Positions 15,295 to 24,026 of a DNA stretch of 32,137 nt are shown piece by piece. This DNA is from an uncultured Xenococcaceae cyanobacterium. GTDB taxonomy: Bacteria; Cyanobacteriota; Cyanobacteriia; Cyanobacteriales; Xenococcaceae. Location of the stretch: assembly GCA_937996665.1 (NCBI GenBank), contig CALKUU010000100.1, positions 1 through 32,137 on the forward strand. The letters run 5' to 3'. The notes under the pieces are model-generated. The model ran no database searches and was not told the DNA's origin. It was given only the letters and a program-made list of their open reading frames with translations. Positions within the stretch are counted from its first letter, which is position 1. Each line of letters opens with the position of its first letter. The translations under genes and the position numbers were made by a program.

Positions 15295-17613
15295 ATGTTT
15301 ACTAATATTTCTATCACCAAGAATTTCCTAGTTGATAACTTTTTAAATTCTATTCCTCAATTTGATAGCCTCGAAGTAGATGTTCTGACACTTCAGATCG
15401 AAAATTCGGTTGATAATGTTTTTGAGACTATTTTCAATGAGCAGAATGATCAACTCAATTCTCCAATCAATAACTCAGGAGCGATCGCTACAGGTCAAGA
15501 GAATGATGTAATTTTTGGGATAGCAGATAGCCTAGATAACATGATTCAGACAGCAAGCAGTCTAGGAATTATTAATACTGGTCTCATTCGCACAAGTGTT
15601 GGCAACGATACTGTCATTGGTAGTGCAGAAACTATTATTGATACAACTCAAGGGCTAGCACAAACTAGAACTATAGCTATTGGAATTCAAAACCAAGGTC
15701 TTATTGATACAGGCGATGGGGACGATCAAGTTTTAGGCATAGCCAAAGCTCAAGCAAATTCCGTTAACGAAATAGTGAGCCTAGGAATTATTAATACTGG
15801 TCAGACTAACACTGGGATTGGCAACGACACAATCATAGGTAAAGCCATCGCCACCAACAAAAATAGTACTGACCAGAATGACGAAAATACCATAGCTATT
15901 GGAGTTCAAAACCAAGGTTTCCTCCAAACTGGGGAGGGAGACGACCAAATCCTAGGAATAGCTGAGGTTAAAGCCAACTCAATTAATAAAACAATTAATT
16001 TAGGAATTACCAATACTGGTTTAATTCGGACAGGCATCGGCAATGATACGGTGATTGGCAATGCGACTAGTGAGACTATCGCCATAAGCACAAATAATCT
16101 AAACACTAACGATCTTGGCGAAAATGAGCTAAACACACTAGCTATTGGTATTCAAAATCGAGGATTGATTGAAACTGCTGATGGTAATGACAAGATCTTT
16201 GGTCTAGCAACAATTTCAAATTCAGGTGAGTCAATAATCAACTCCCCAATCGAATTAAGTTTGGATGGTTTGGCTAATTCTCTTGCTTTAAGTACTGCTG
16301 TAGTGGAAATCAATACTAGTGCTTTAGCAATTGGGATCCAAAACACAGGAGAAATCCAAACAGGCAAAGATAATGACCAGATAATAGGAATTGCTCAAGC
16401 GGAATCTTTAATTAATTTGGAGGTTAACTCCGAAGTCAATTTAGAATTAGGAAATAACTCTTTAGCGATCGCCAACAGTGAAGTTACCACCAATATCGGC
16501 GCTTTTGCTATTGGTCTTGAAAATCAAGGACAAATTGGCTCAGGACAAGGTGATGATTATCTTGTGGGAGTAACTGGGGCGTTAGCTATCAACGATTTAG
16601 AAGTTAACACTCTGGCTCGCAATATTGCTATTAGCTCAGTGAGCGACTTAAACGCAATTGAAGAGATCGAACAAATAAGAACTGCGCAAACAAATTCTGT
16701 GATTACAGGAGTCAGTCAGACAAATTCTTTAGGAATTTTAAACACTGGTCTGATTGATAGCGGAATAGGAAACGACCTACTTTTAGGACTAGCCAGCAGT
16801 ATAAGTTCTAGTAACATCGAAACAACCTCTCTTGCTGAAGCTATTGCCCAAGATTCAGCTCCGACCATAGCTGATCTTGACGCTTTGGCAGTTGGAGTAA
16901 GTTCAGCAGTTGGGATTGGTAATTCTGGAAAAATTGCTACAGGCAAAGGTCACGATATGATAATTGGCATATCAAGTAATAATTCTGCTGCGGATATTAA
17001 TTTCGATACTAGAGCAGTTAGTAACTCGAATATGTCTAATGCCGATAGCATTATTAGAGTATTGGCTGACGCTTCAGAAGCGATCGCCATCGGGATTGAT
17101 AATAATTCAGGATTGATAACCACAGCAGAGGGTGATGATCGAATAATTGGGCTGGGCAACATTGGCATTACCGGTGGAACCATCAACACTGGTCGAGACG
17201 ATGATAGTGTTGTTGGTTATGGTGATATAGGGGTTGCAGGAAGCAAAATTGAATTAGGTCAAGGTAATGATTTTTTCAAAGCCGCAATAGTTACTGTCGA
17301 TTCTTTAACTGGTGAAATTTTGTTCTCAGAAAATCAATCAGGCTCCATTATAGATTCTTCTGTGTGGGGTGGAAATGGTAATGACAGGTTTGAAATTGGT
17401 GGTTTTGCCGGCAATGTTGTCATTGATGGAGGCTTAGATCACGATGTCTTTAAACTCTTCGGCAATTTCGATGACTACGAAATTTCGCTTGGATCAGTAG
17501 ATCATCAATCTCTGTCTATTGAAAACTCTGATTCAGTGTTAACAATCAGAAATGTAGAAGAGTTTCAGTTTGCCAATAGCGATCGCATCTATAGCTATAG
17601 CGACTTCGCCTAA
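15295..17613 (+). CDS. Calcium-binding-type repeat protein, probably secreted
   Basis: This 772-residue protein is built from about fourteen modules. Each contains an INTGLIRTG-like strand followed by a GNDTVIG or GDDQVLG turn, the Gly-Asp pattern of RTX-type calcium-binding repeats. Two module types alternate: one introduced by SLGIINTG, the other by AIGIQNQG, with variable Asn/Ser/Ala-rich spacers between them. The last 100 residues (WGGNGNDRFEIGG, then VIDGGLDHDVFKL) are closer to standard RTX repeats, and the end (FQFANSDRIYSYSDF) looks like the C-terminal region of type I secreted proteins. There is no N-terminal signal peptide. It is probably a beta-solenoid surface protein; export by the ABC/HlyD system about 7 kb away is possible but unproven. 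Confidence 0.75.
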   Translation: MFTNISITKNFLVDNFLNSIPQFDSLEVDVLTLQIENSVDNVFETIFNEQNDQLNSPINNSGAIATGQENDVIFGIADSLDNMIQTASSLGIINTGLIRTSVGNDTVIGSAETIIDTTQGLAQTRTIAIGIQNQGLIDTGDGDDQVLGIAKAQANSVNEIVSLGIINTGQTNTGIGNDTIIGKAIATNKNSTDQNDENTIAIGVQNQGFLQTGEGDDQILGIAEVKANSINKTINLGITNTGLIRTGIGNDTVIGNATSETIAISTNNLNTNDLGENELNTLAIGIQNRGLIETADGNDKIFGLATISNSGESIINSPIELSLDGLANSLALSTAVVEINTSALAIGIQNTGEIQTGKDNDQIIGIAQAESLINLEVNSEVNLELGNNSLAIANSEVTTNIGAFAIGLENQGQIGSGQGDDYLVGVTGALAINDLEVNTLARNIAISSVSDLNAIEEIEQIRTAQTNSVITGVSQTNSLGILNTGLIDSGIGNDLLLGLASSISSSNIETTSLAEAIAQDSAPTIADLDALAVGVSSAVGIGNSGKIATGKGHDMIIGISSNNSAADINFDTRAVSNSNMSNADSIIRVLADASEAIAIGIDNNSGLITTAEGDDRIIGLGNIGITGGTINTGRDDDSVVGYGDIGVAGSKIELGQGNDFFKAAIVTVDSLTGEILFSENQSGSIIDSSVWGGNGNDRFEIGGFAGNVVIDGGLDHDVFKLFGNFDDYEISLGSVDHQSLSIENSDSVLTIRNVEEFQFANSDRIYSYSDFA

Positions 17614-17887
17614 AAGACAGGTGAATTAATCAAATAAACAAGAACTAGCTTGGTAGCAATACTATATAAGATTAGTCTTTAAAGTTTTTTACCTATCTCC
17701 CTAACCTGCAAATTTCCTAAGATTTAAGGCTGGGGAGCTTAGCCTAACTTATTTGAGCCTGACTATTTTTATGAACTTAGCTAACCTTGTTTTTCCGATT
17801 CTCTGTAAATGAGTTTAAGTAATTTAAGTTTCAAAAATAGTAATGATCTCCCCCTCAAACTTTTAACTCCAGCGACTAAACTCACGG

Positions 17888-18130
17888 TCAGCTATTTTCT
17901 TCGCAGCTAGCATGACCTGAGGCTGAAATACTAGCAGTGCAACTAACAGAACTACTTCGACCTGAGGCTGAAATACTAGCTAAACCACTTTGTGCCGTTA
18001 CCTTGACGGAAACTTGTTGAGAATCACTAGTCTGATCCTCAGTAGATGTTTCAACAAAACTCGTTGATTCGGTAACAACTCTGCCATCAGGAGAAACAAT
18101 TTTCTTACGATAGACTTTACGATAAATCAT
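17888..18130 (-). CDS. Ser-rich small protein beside the glycosyltransferase
   Basis: The protein has 80 residues. A basic start (MIYRKVYRKKIVSPDGRVV) leads to an acidic Ser/Thr stretch (ESTSFVETSTEDQTSDSQ) and a C-terminus with two copies of ASISASG (51-57 and 66-72) and two cysteines (Cys64, Cys76). TTGGAG precedes the ATG. It begins 38 bp after the stop of the TPR glycosyltransferase on the same strand, so the two are probably co-transcribed, and its Ser-rich tail is a plausible O-glycosylation substrate. It lacks a double-glycine leader. The function is unknown. Confidence 0.75.
   Translation of the reverse strand: MIYRKVYRKKIVSPDGRVVTESTSFVETSTEDQTSDSQQVSVKVTAQSGLASISASGRSSSVSCTASISASGHASCEENS
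17914..17980. repeat. Two 22-bp direct repeats inside the Ser-rich gene
   Basis: Identical 22-base copies lie at 17914-17935 and 17959-17980, 45 bp apart, so the reading frame is kept. Each encodes ASISASG. The perfect identity suggests recent duplication of a substrate-like unit. Confidence 0.9.
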
Positions 18131-18168
18131 AATTTTTCAACTCCAAATTTCCTAATTTCAATATAGTC

Positions 18169-21100
18169 TTAGTTACTAACTAATTCTTTCATTCCCTCTA
18201 ATTGATCAAGAACTTGATTTTTAAGAGGAGCTATCTCATCTTGATCTAACCAAGAACTCAATTTAGCGATCGCATCAGGAGAACTATCAATCTTAATAGC
18301 TGCTTGAATTAATTGAAAAGCGCCATCAAAATTACCAGACTTAAGAGGAATAGCAGCTCTGGTTAAACACCAATGAAAATAATTGACGCGAGACTTAGTC
18401 GTAATTTCTGCGCAATATTCTTGTGGTAAGTAACTCTGCGAAATTTCAATCGCCTTGAGATGATCTAATCCTGAGGCACCATTAGTGTTTTCGGCAATAG
18501 TAATACTATTAGCTTGATGACGATAATGAGCAAGAATCTGCGGCTCATACCACCAGTCACAAAAAGAAGCGACTCGCTTATACAATTCCCAGTCACAAGT
18601 ATAAAGAATGTCGAGTTTATAACCACCGAGCTCTTCGTAAGCAGATCTTTTGATTACAACTGATGGAGGACTAGTTGTATTAACCACCCCCATCTTACAA
18701 ATCCAATTGGGAACTACACCCCGACAATTGTTCAGACCATGATCTTCTGTATAGACGATCTGACGATCTTCAGTGATGACATGATGAGCAGTAAAAGCAG
18801 CACCTACCGAGGAAGGACAAGTTTCTAAACTAGCTCGCAACCGACTATAAAATTCGGGCAAAATGTAATCATCATGATGGAGCAAATGTATCCATTGACC
18901 TCGACAGAGAGACACTGCGGTGTTCCAGTTTGCTTGTAAGGGAACCGTCTTGGGAAAACGATAGTAGCGAATAATCCCCCGACCTAAAGTATCAGGAATC
19001 TGCCATTGTGGTGGTTCACTACCATTATCCAAAATAATAATTTCCATATCCTCATGGTTCTGCCACTGAGCAAGTACACTGGCAAGACATTCAGGAAAAT
19101 ATTCGGGACGGTTGACCACTGGAATTACCACACTCCAAAAAGGTCTTTTGTCATCTCCTGCTGACAGTTTAGGAATTACAGGAAACTTGTGCCCAGCAAT
19201 CTCTATTTCTGCTGAGTTAGTTTCGGGAATAGTAAAATCGTCGGCGAATGACGTCAGAGTTGTGCCGGCTTCTAAAGCACTAGCATAATTAGGGTTAAGC
19301 AGTTTTAACCCTTGTTTAAAATTGGTAGTGGCTAGCTCCAGCTCACCTTGATCTTGATGTATTCTACCTAAATTATAATAAGCTCCCCCAAAGTCAGGAT
19401 CTAACCGTAAAACTTGCTGATAACTCTCAAAAGCAGAATCTAATTTCCTTTGGGCTTGTAGAGCTAAACCCAAATAGTAGTGAGCTTCAAGAAAATCTGA
19501 GCGCATGGCGATCGCTTGGCGATAATAAATCTCAGCGGTTTGATAATCTCCTTCTTGGTGACGCCCCAAACCCAAATCACAGTTGCTATTGGCATAATCT
19601 CTTTGCTCGTCTAAAGAGAGCTTTCCTTGCGCAAAGAGTGCATTCTTCCAGTTGATTTTAGCCTCTAGGCAGTTAGGCATTAATTCTAAGGCTTTCTTAT
19701 AGTAGGAAGCTGCTGCTGACCATTTTTCTTGTTTCTGTAAGACATAGCCCAAATTGTTATAGATAGGTGCAGAGTCAGATCTTAAACTCAAAGCTCGACG
19801 GTAAGATTGTTCTGCTTCGAAGAATTGAGCTTGGCTTTGGAATAAATTACCTAAACTAAACCAAGCTTTTAGCAATTGGGGTTGAGCCGATACTGAAGTT
19901 TGTAAATATTGCTCAGCTTCAGCTAAGGCCTTTTGTTTTTGAGCGATCATCCCTAAACTGTATAAAGTCTCTGCATGATCTGGCTCGACCTCTAAAACTC
20001 TAAGATATTGTAATTTGGAATCTTGTAACCGATTACTTTGCTGTAATTTCCTTGCTAGCTGAAAAGCCTCAATCACCTGAGAATTAGTAGACTTTCTTTG
20101 TCGATTAAGTACGTTAAATAAAAAATCTTCTAAAGCTCTTACTGGGGCTAAATCTTCATAGAGCTTACCTTTATTAAGAGCAATTTTTTGGGAGATCTGC
20201 TTACGATATTCGACATCTTGGCCTAAACGAAGAGCAATTTCAATATATTGTTCTTTATTCTGAGCAATTGTTTCTTTAATGCCCATCATCGTCAGAATCG
20301 CCATGGTGTGACGACTCCGCATCATCTCTCCTGGCAGGGTAACTATGGGCAAATTAAAGAGAGTAGATTCCATAGTTGTGTTATTGCCAGACCAGCCAAT
20401 ATTGTCTAAAAAGACATCGGCGATCGCTGTAGTCCCTAGAAAAGCATGAGCATTTAATCTCGGCAAAAATAGACAATAATCTTGATAATTTAAATTAAAG
20501 TTTTGAAAAGAGCGAGCTAATCTTTGCGAGAAAATATCGTTTGCCAATTCGCTCTCTAGCTTGATAAACACAAATTTAGCTGCTGATAATTTTTGAGCAA
20601 TGCGAGGAAAAAGATCATCGTGCTGAGGCAAATATTTAAACAAAGACTGACAGCACCAAAACAGGATCTCATCTTCTTGCAAACCTAGCGCCTTCCTCGT
20701 TACAACTTCTGGCTTAATAACAAGATGTCGATAGGATACTGCTAGGTTAGGTAGTCTAATTAATTTCTCGGTGTAATGAGATTGAGCATTAGTAGACTCC
20801 ATCAGATCGCTGCTCAAATGATAATCAATTGTTGGTAAGCCACTAGTTTCAGGATGCCCGCCAAAAGCAATTTGCACAGGAGCCAAACGCAGAGAACCCA
20901 ATTTAACTGTCATCGAATCCATACCGAATTCGGAAAAGATAATAATATCTAGATTGTCAGCAACAATCTTCTCAGCCCATTGCTCAATAGAAGTTTGACT
21001 ATAATCAAATCGATCAAAGATTTTTGCAGCTTTAGTGGTAATCGCATCCTGCCTACTCCCAGTGAAATAACCAAACAACTCAAACTCACTACGATCTAAG

Positions 21101-21834
21101 TTTTCTAGCCAGCCTTGAAGAGGAATTTTCCACACAGAATGAGCGAAAAAAAAGCCAGAGACAAAACCTACACGAATTTTTCTCTTTGCTTCAGAGTTCT
21201 TAATGGGAAGAGGCTGACACCACTGAGGATAACGACTTGACATCAATAGATGAAGCATCGATCCATATGTTTGCTGCAAATCGCGATCGCACAAACCCTG
21301 ATATGCCAAGAAAAAAGGCTGAGTTGCCCCAACACAGTCCGCAGCCTCTTGCCGTTGGGATTCGTTTGCTGACTGATAATACTGAGTCAACTCTTGCAGA
21401 TGTTGCTGATAATTATTTCTTCTTAATTTAAGTTCGGACTCGTCATGATAAATAATAGGCAACTGAGCCATTACCAAATTCAGCTTGGCCAGATGATTTT
21501 TAGGATCACATTCGAGAGCTGCTTGGTAGGAAGAGATTGCCTTGTCCGTTTGCCCTTGATCATGAAACAGACACCCCAAATTAAAGTGGATGCCTGTTGA
21601 AGAATAGCCAGCATCTAGAGCTGACTGGAAAGAAGCGATCGCTTGATCTATTTTGCCTTGCCGCTGCAAAAGACTTCCTAGCTTAAGATGAGCATTCACC
21701 AAACTAGGCTCATGATTCAAAGCCTTTTGATAGGAGGCGATCGCCTCCTCAATTTTCCCTTGTAACTCTAAGCCAATACCCAAATCATAGTACTCGCCAA
21801 AGTTACCAACATCAGAATCAGATTTCGATGACAT
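18169..21834 (-). CDS. TPR protein with SPINDLY-type O-GlcNAc transferase and GT2 domains
   Basis: This protein of 1221 residues has four parts. Residues 15-120 are TPRs (AIASYQKALNHEPSLVNAHL). Residues about 215-575 match the GT41 catalytic region of O-GlcNAc transferases: IRVGFVSGFFFAH (His232 at the catalytic-His place), APVQIAFGGHPETSG, SLFKYLP (Lys near 399, at the UDP-contacting Lys) and NTTMESTLFNLPIVTLPGEM. Residues about 590-870 are more TPRs. Residues about 895-1110 are a GT2 glycosyltransferase (FWSVVIPVVNRPEYFPECL, and HHDDY near 985). One chain could therefore add a first sugar to Ser/Thr and then extend it. It lies between genes for Ser-rich small proteins and should act in the cytoplasm before export. 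The sugar donors are not known. Confidence 0.9.
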   Translation of the reverse strand: MSSKSDSDVGNFGEYYDLGIGLELQGKIEEAIASYQKALNHEPSLVNAHLKLGSLLQRQGKIDQAIASFQSALDAGYSSTGIHFNLGCLFHDQGQTDKAISSYQAALECDPKNHLAKLNLVMAQLPIIYHDESELKLRRNNYQQHLQELTQYYQSANESQRQEAADCVGATQPFFLAYQGLCDRDLQQTYGSMLHLLMSSRYPQWCQPLPIKNSEAKRKIRVGFVSGFFFAHSVWKIPLQGWLENLDRSEFELFGYFTGSRQDAITTKAAKIFDRFDYSQTSIEQWAEKIVADNLDIIIFSEFGMDSMTVKLGSLRLAPVQIAFGGHPETSGLPTIDYHLSSDLMESTNAQSHYTEKLIRLPNLAVSYRHLVIKPEVVTRKALGLQEDEILFWCCQSLFKYLPQHDDLFPRIAQKLSAAKFVFIKLESELANDIFSQRLARSFQNFNLNYQDYCLFLPRLNAHAFLGTTAIADVFLDNIGWSGNNTTMESTLFNLPIVTLPGEMMRSRHTMAILTMMGIKETIAQNKEQYIEIALRLGQDVEYRKQISQKIALNKGKLYEDLAPVRALEDFLFNVLNRQRKSTNSQVIEAFQLARKLQQSNRLQDSKLQYLRVLEVEPDHAETLYSLGMIAQKQKALAEAEQYLQTSVSAQPQLLKAWFSLGNLFQSQAQFFEAEQSYRRALSLRSDSAPIYNNLGYVLQKQEKWSAAASYYKKALELMPNCLEAKINWKNALFAQGKLSLDEQRDYANSNCDLGLGRHQEGDYQTAEIYYRQAIAMRSDFLEAHYYLGLALQAQRKLDSAFESYQQVLRLDPDFGGAYYNLGRIHQDQGELELATTNFKQGLKLLNPNYASALEAGTTLTSFADDFTIPETNSAEIEIAGHKFPVIPKLSAGDDKRPFWSVVIPVVNRPEYFPECLASVLAQWQNHEDMEIIILDNGSEPPQWQIPDTLGRGIIRYYRFPKTVPLQANWNTAVSLCRGQWIHLLHHDDYILPEFYSRLRASLETCPSSVGAAFTAHHVITEDRQIVYTEDHGLNNCRGVVPNWICKMGVVNTTSPPSVVIKRSAYEELGGYKLDILYTCDWELYKRVASFCDWWYEPQILAHYRHQANSITIAENTNGASGLDHLKAIEISQSYLPQEYCAEITTKSRVNYFHWCLTRAAIPLKSGNFDGAFQLIQAAIKIDSSPDAIAKLSSWLDQDEIAPLKNQVLDQLEGMKELVSN

Positions 21835-22184
21835 AATTTATTAACTATCCTTCCCTTGCCCAAACTCCATTAAAAACAAGAAATTTGCCAACAAGAGATT
21901 ACTAGCAGTTTTAAAAACAAATTTGTTTGAACTATTTTTTTTAAAGGTTGATTAAACCAAGATTTTATTAAAATATTAAACCTACAGAATGTAAGCCCAG
22001 CCATAAAAATTACTTATAGCTAGACCTACAATTCCTGGAATACAAAGATTTTCGCCAAGATGAAAGCCATAAACAATCAATCTCAGAGCAGATGCTCAAA
22101 ATTTTCTTGATAGTCGCGGCAACTACAAATGCTCTAACCTTATTCCATCATGACTAGCAACTTAAAAATAAGTTACCAATCCCC
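21835..22184 (-). other. Gap between Ser/Ala-rich peptide gene and glycosyltransferase
   Basis: No gene is supported here. The stretch is AT-rich, and the only clear signal is a GGGAAGGATAG ribosome-binding region just before the glycosyltransferase ATG. I see no terminator after the peptide gene, so read-through from it is possible. Confidence 0.4.
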
Positions 22185-22505
22185 TTACACTCTTGTTATG
22201 CTTCTGGCGGCATCACGAGCAACAGCTCTTGCCACGCCCCTAGAGTCTTGAGAATAGGCAGTCGCATAAGCAGAACTATTGGAGCTAGCTCGATTAGAAT
22301 AAGTACCTGCTATTGCACTGGCACTGCTAGATCCCTCTGCTAAGGTCATATAACCTGTTGCCCTTGCGCCCATACTAACTCCAGCACTAGCACCACTACC
22401 AGAAGAAGCCGCACTACTCGAAGCATTTGCAGAAGCCGAAACGCCACCATAAATCATGGCGTCGTCTTGCAACAGCTCAATATGTTGAATATCCCTTATG
22501 TTCAT
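22185..22505 (-). CDS. Ser/Ala-rich double-glycine leader peptide
   Basis: The precursor has 106 residues. The leader MNIRDIQHIELLQDDAMIYG plus a second Gly (21 residues) ends in Gly-Gly, the cut site of C39 peptidases. The predicted mature part (22-106) is dominated by Ser, Ala and Gly with interspersed Tyr and Arg (ASSSAASSGSGASAGVS near its start) and a basic end (RAVARDAARSITRV). It contains no Cys, so it is not a disulfide or lanthionine peptide. GAGGAT precedes the ATG. The gene lies just upstream of the O-GlcNAc/GT2 enzyme, and a HetC-like C39 transporter is 2.5 kb away. A glycosylated exported peptide is a reasonable inference. Confidence 0.78.
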   Translation of the reverse strand: MNIRDIQHIELLQDDAMIYGGVSASANASSSAASSGSGASAGVSMGARATGYMTLAEGSSSASAIAGTYSNRASSNSSAYATAYSQDSRGVARAVARDAARSITRV

Positions 22506-23445
22506 TGCTGTAACATCCTCGAATTCCTTTTTATTTATTAAGTCGACAAACCTACTGAGTATCTGATGGTATCCGCCAAGAACCGCTCTGCCAGCTCTAA
22601 ACTCATTTCTAAATCTGAAGTAAACACTAAGCTAAAGATGAAGTTCATCTCATGAGTGCAGACCTTCAACCCTTTAGAATTAAGTGCCAAAACTCCAGAA
22701 TGCCGAAAAGACTAACCTATCAAATCAAAAATCCACACACTCAATCAGTAAGAAATTCCTGACAGTGCGATCAAAATCTCGCAAAGGAGACCCTAACATC
22801 AATACCTGCAAGCATCAGAACGCCCAAGATTGAAAACTGCCCAGCAATTGTCGACTAATAAAGCATTTAACTCAATTTCTCAGACACAAAACATCAAGGA
22901 CGACTTTGAAAACTGCCTTTACAGCAACCAACAATTTAACAACCAGAAGTGTACTTCTCGTCTCAGCAACGAGAAACCTATACCTCTATCCTCAATTATT
23001 TCAATTATAAAATTATCAAAGACAAAGAGGTATTCAATTACTAAATATTGACTCAGGTATTAACTCAGATATTGATTGATAAAAAGCTGTATTTAGCGAT
23101 TCTTAATTAAACAACTAGAACCAAAGAAAAAGCAATTATTTACAACCTTAAAAACATTAAAATAATATTAAGATAAGCTGCTTTTCTTGTTTTATTATTT
23201 AAATTATACGAACCCAATTAGATTAAAGAAATGTTGTTCAGATATTGAAATAATAGCCCAGTCTAAACACAACCTAACAAAACGAACCGCCATTTAGATT
23301 GATAATAAACTGGGCTGATAAATCAAACATATACCGTCTTTAGTGAGATAGTATCGTCTTGTTGAATAACAGATCTAATCGAGCCAGTGCCCCCTAAGAT
23401 CGCGAGAAACACAGATCAATTAAACACTGGCTCTACATCATATCC
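22506..23445. other. Intergenic region between two leader-peptide genes
   Basis: No well-supported gene lies here. A plus-strand frame (22830-23051) has a TTG start and no ribosome-binding site. A 36-codon minus frame (22538-22648) beginning MNFIFSLVFTSDLE is possible but weak. The right end holds paired hairpin arms: CCCAGT/ACTGGG around 23250-23316, and a 9-bp pair GAGCCAGTG/CACTGGCTC at 23381-23389 and 23425-23433. Confidence 0.4.
23381..23433 (-). other. Hairpin just after the 83-residue leader-peptide gene
   Basis: A perfect 9-bp stem (GAGCCAGTG with CACTGGCTC) encloses 35 bases, which include a weaker GATC/GATC pairing. It starts 12 bases after the peptide stop codon on the minus strand. 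No U-run follows, so a stabilising 3' hairpin or a poor terminator are both possible. Confidence 0.45.
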
Positions 23446-23697
23446 TTAGAAGAAGAAGAAAGTGTCAGTACGAGCACTTGCAGCACCGTTAGAGAATACT
23501 TCACTTACGCCTGCATTACTATTAGCAACGATTCCGACAACACCTTGAGCTGAAGTGCGATCGCCAACACCTCTAATGGAAGCATCGCCACGAGCAAAAG
23601 CAGTTCTAGTGCTTCCAAAGAAAAATGAACCGCCATTAACTTCGGCTACTTCGGAAGTTTCAACGGACTCAAGATACTGTAGATCAGAAATAATCAT
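23446..23697 (-). CDS. Double-glycine leader peptide with Phe-rich ends
   Basis: The precursor has 83 residues. The leader MIISDLQYLESVETSEVAEV plus NGG fits the classic double-glycine pattern (hydrophobic-x-x-hydrophobic-Glu, then Val-x-Gly-Gly). The predicted mature part has 60 residues. It starts SFFFGSTRT, ends TFFFF, and between them is rich in Gly, Ala, Ser, Val and Arg without Cys. AGAGGT precedes the ATG by about nine bases. The leader DLQYLE closely resembles the motif DLHYLE near the end of the HetP-family protein at 28387-28773. Its likely processing partner is the C39-type transporter encoded at 24956-28156. Confidence 0.8.
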   Translation of the reverse strand: MIISDLQYLESVETSEVAEVNGGSFFFGSTRTAFARGDASIRGVGDRTSAQGVVGIVANSNAGVSEVFSNGAASARTDTFFFF

Positions 23698-24026
23698 GAT
23701 ATTTAACCTCTTGCTTTTTGTTAAGATTTCAACAATTTATTTGTAGAAACTAGATTGATTTCTCTCTCCGTTTCTATATGTCTAATTTAACTCGACTAAA
23801 ATCCTAGATGTTGCCATTTTGGCATTTATATTTTTCCTATTCAAATGATTATATGTATAGGGAGTCTAAACATATATTTAAAGCACTTTTTTGAAATATT
23901 TTGGTCATTTCAATTACTACTTAAAAGATATTATTTATTGTCAGCCAATTATGATTTCAATGAATTGTACTTATACAGATACGGACTAATCCCTAAGCAA
24001 AAAATATTAGAGAGATAATTATAGTC
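23698..24026. other. Divergent promoter region
   Basis: This 329-bp AT-rich gap lies between the minus-strand 83-residue peptide gene and the plus-strand isomerase gene, so it should hold both promoters. No coding frame or strong repeat is seen. Confidence 0.5.

Noticed and set aside
15906-17189. Several minus-strand frames opposite the repeat protein
   Set aside because: Their own periodicity (PVWISPVFWIP-like) is only the mirror of the plus-strand repeats.
22830-23051. 73-codon plus-strand frame between the leader-peptide genes
   Set aside because: TTG start, no ribosome-binding site, low-complexity composition and no leader motif.
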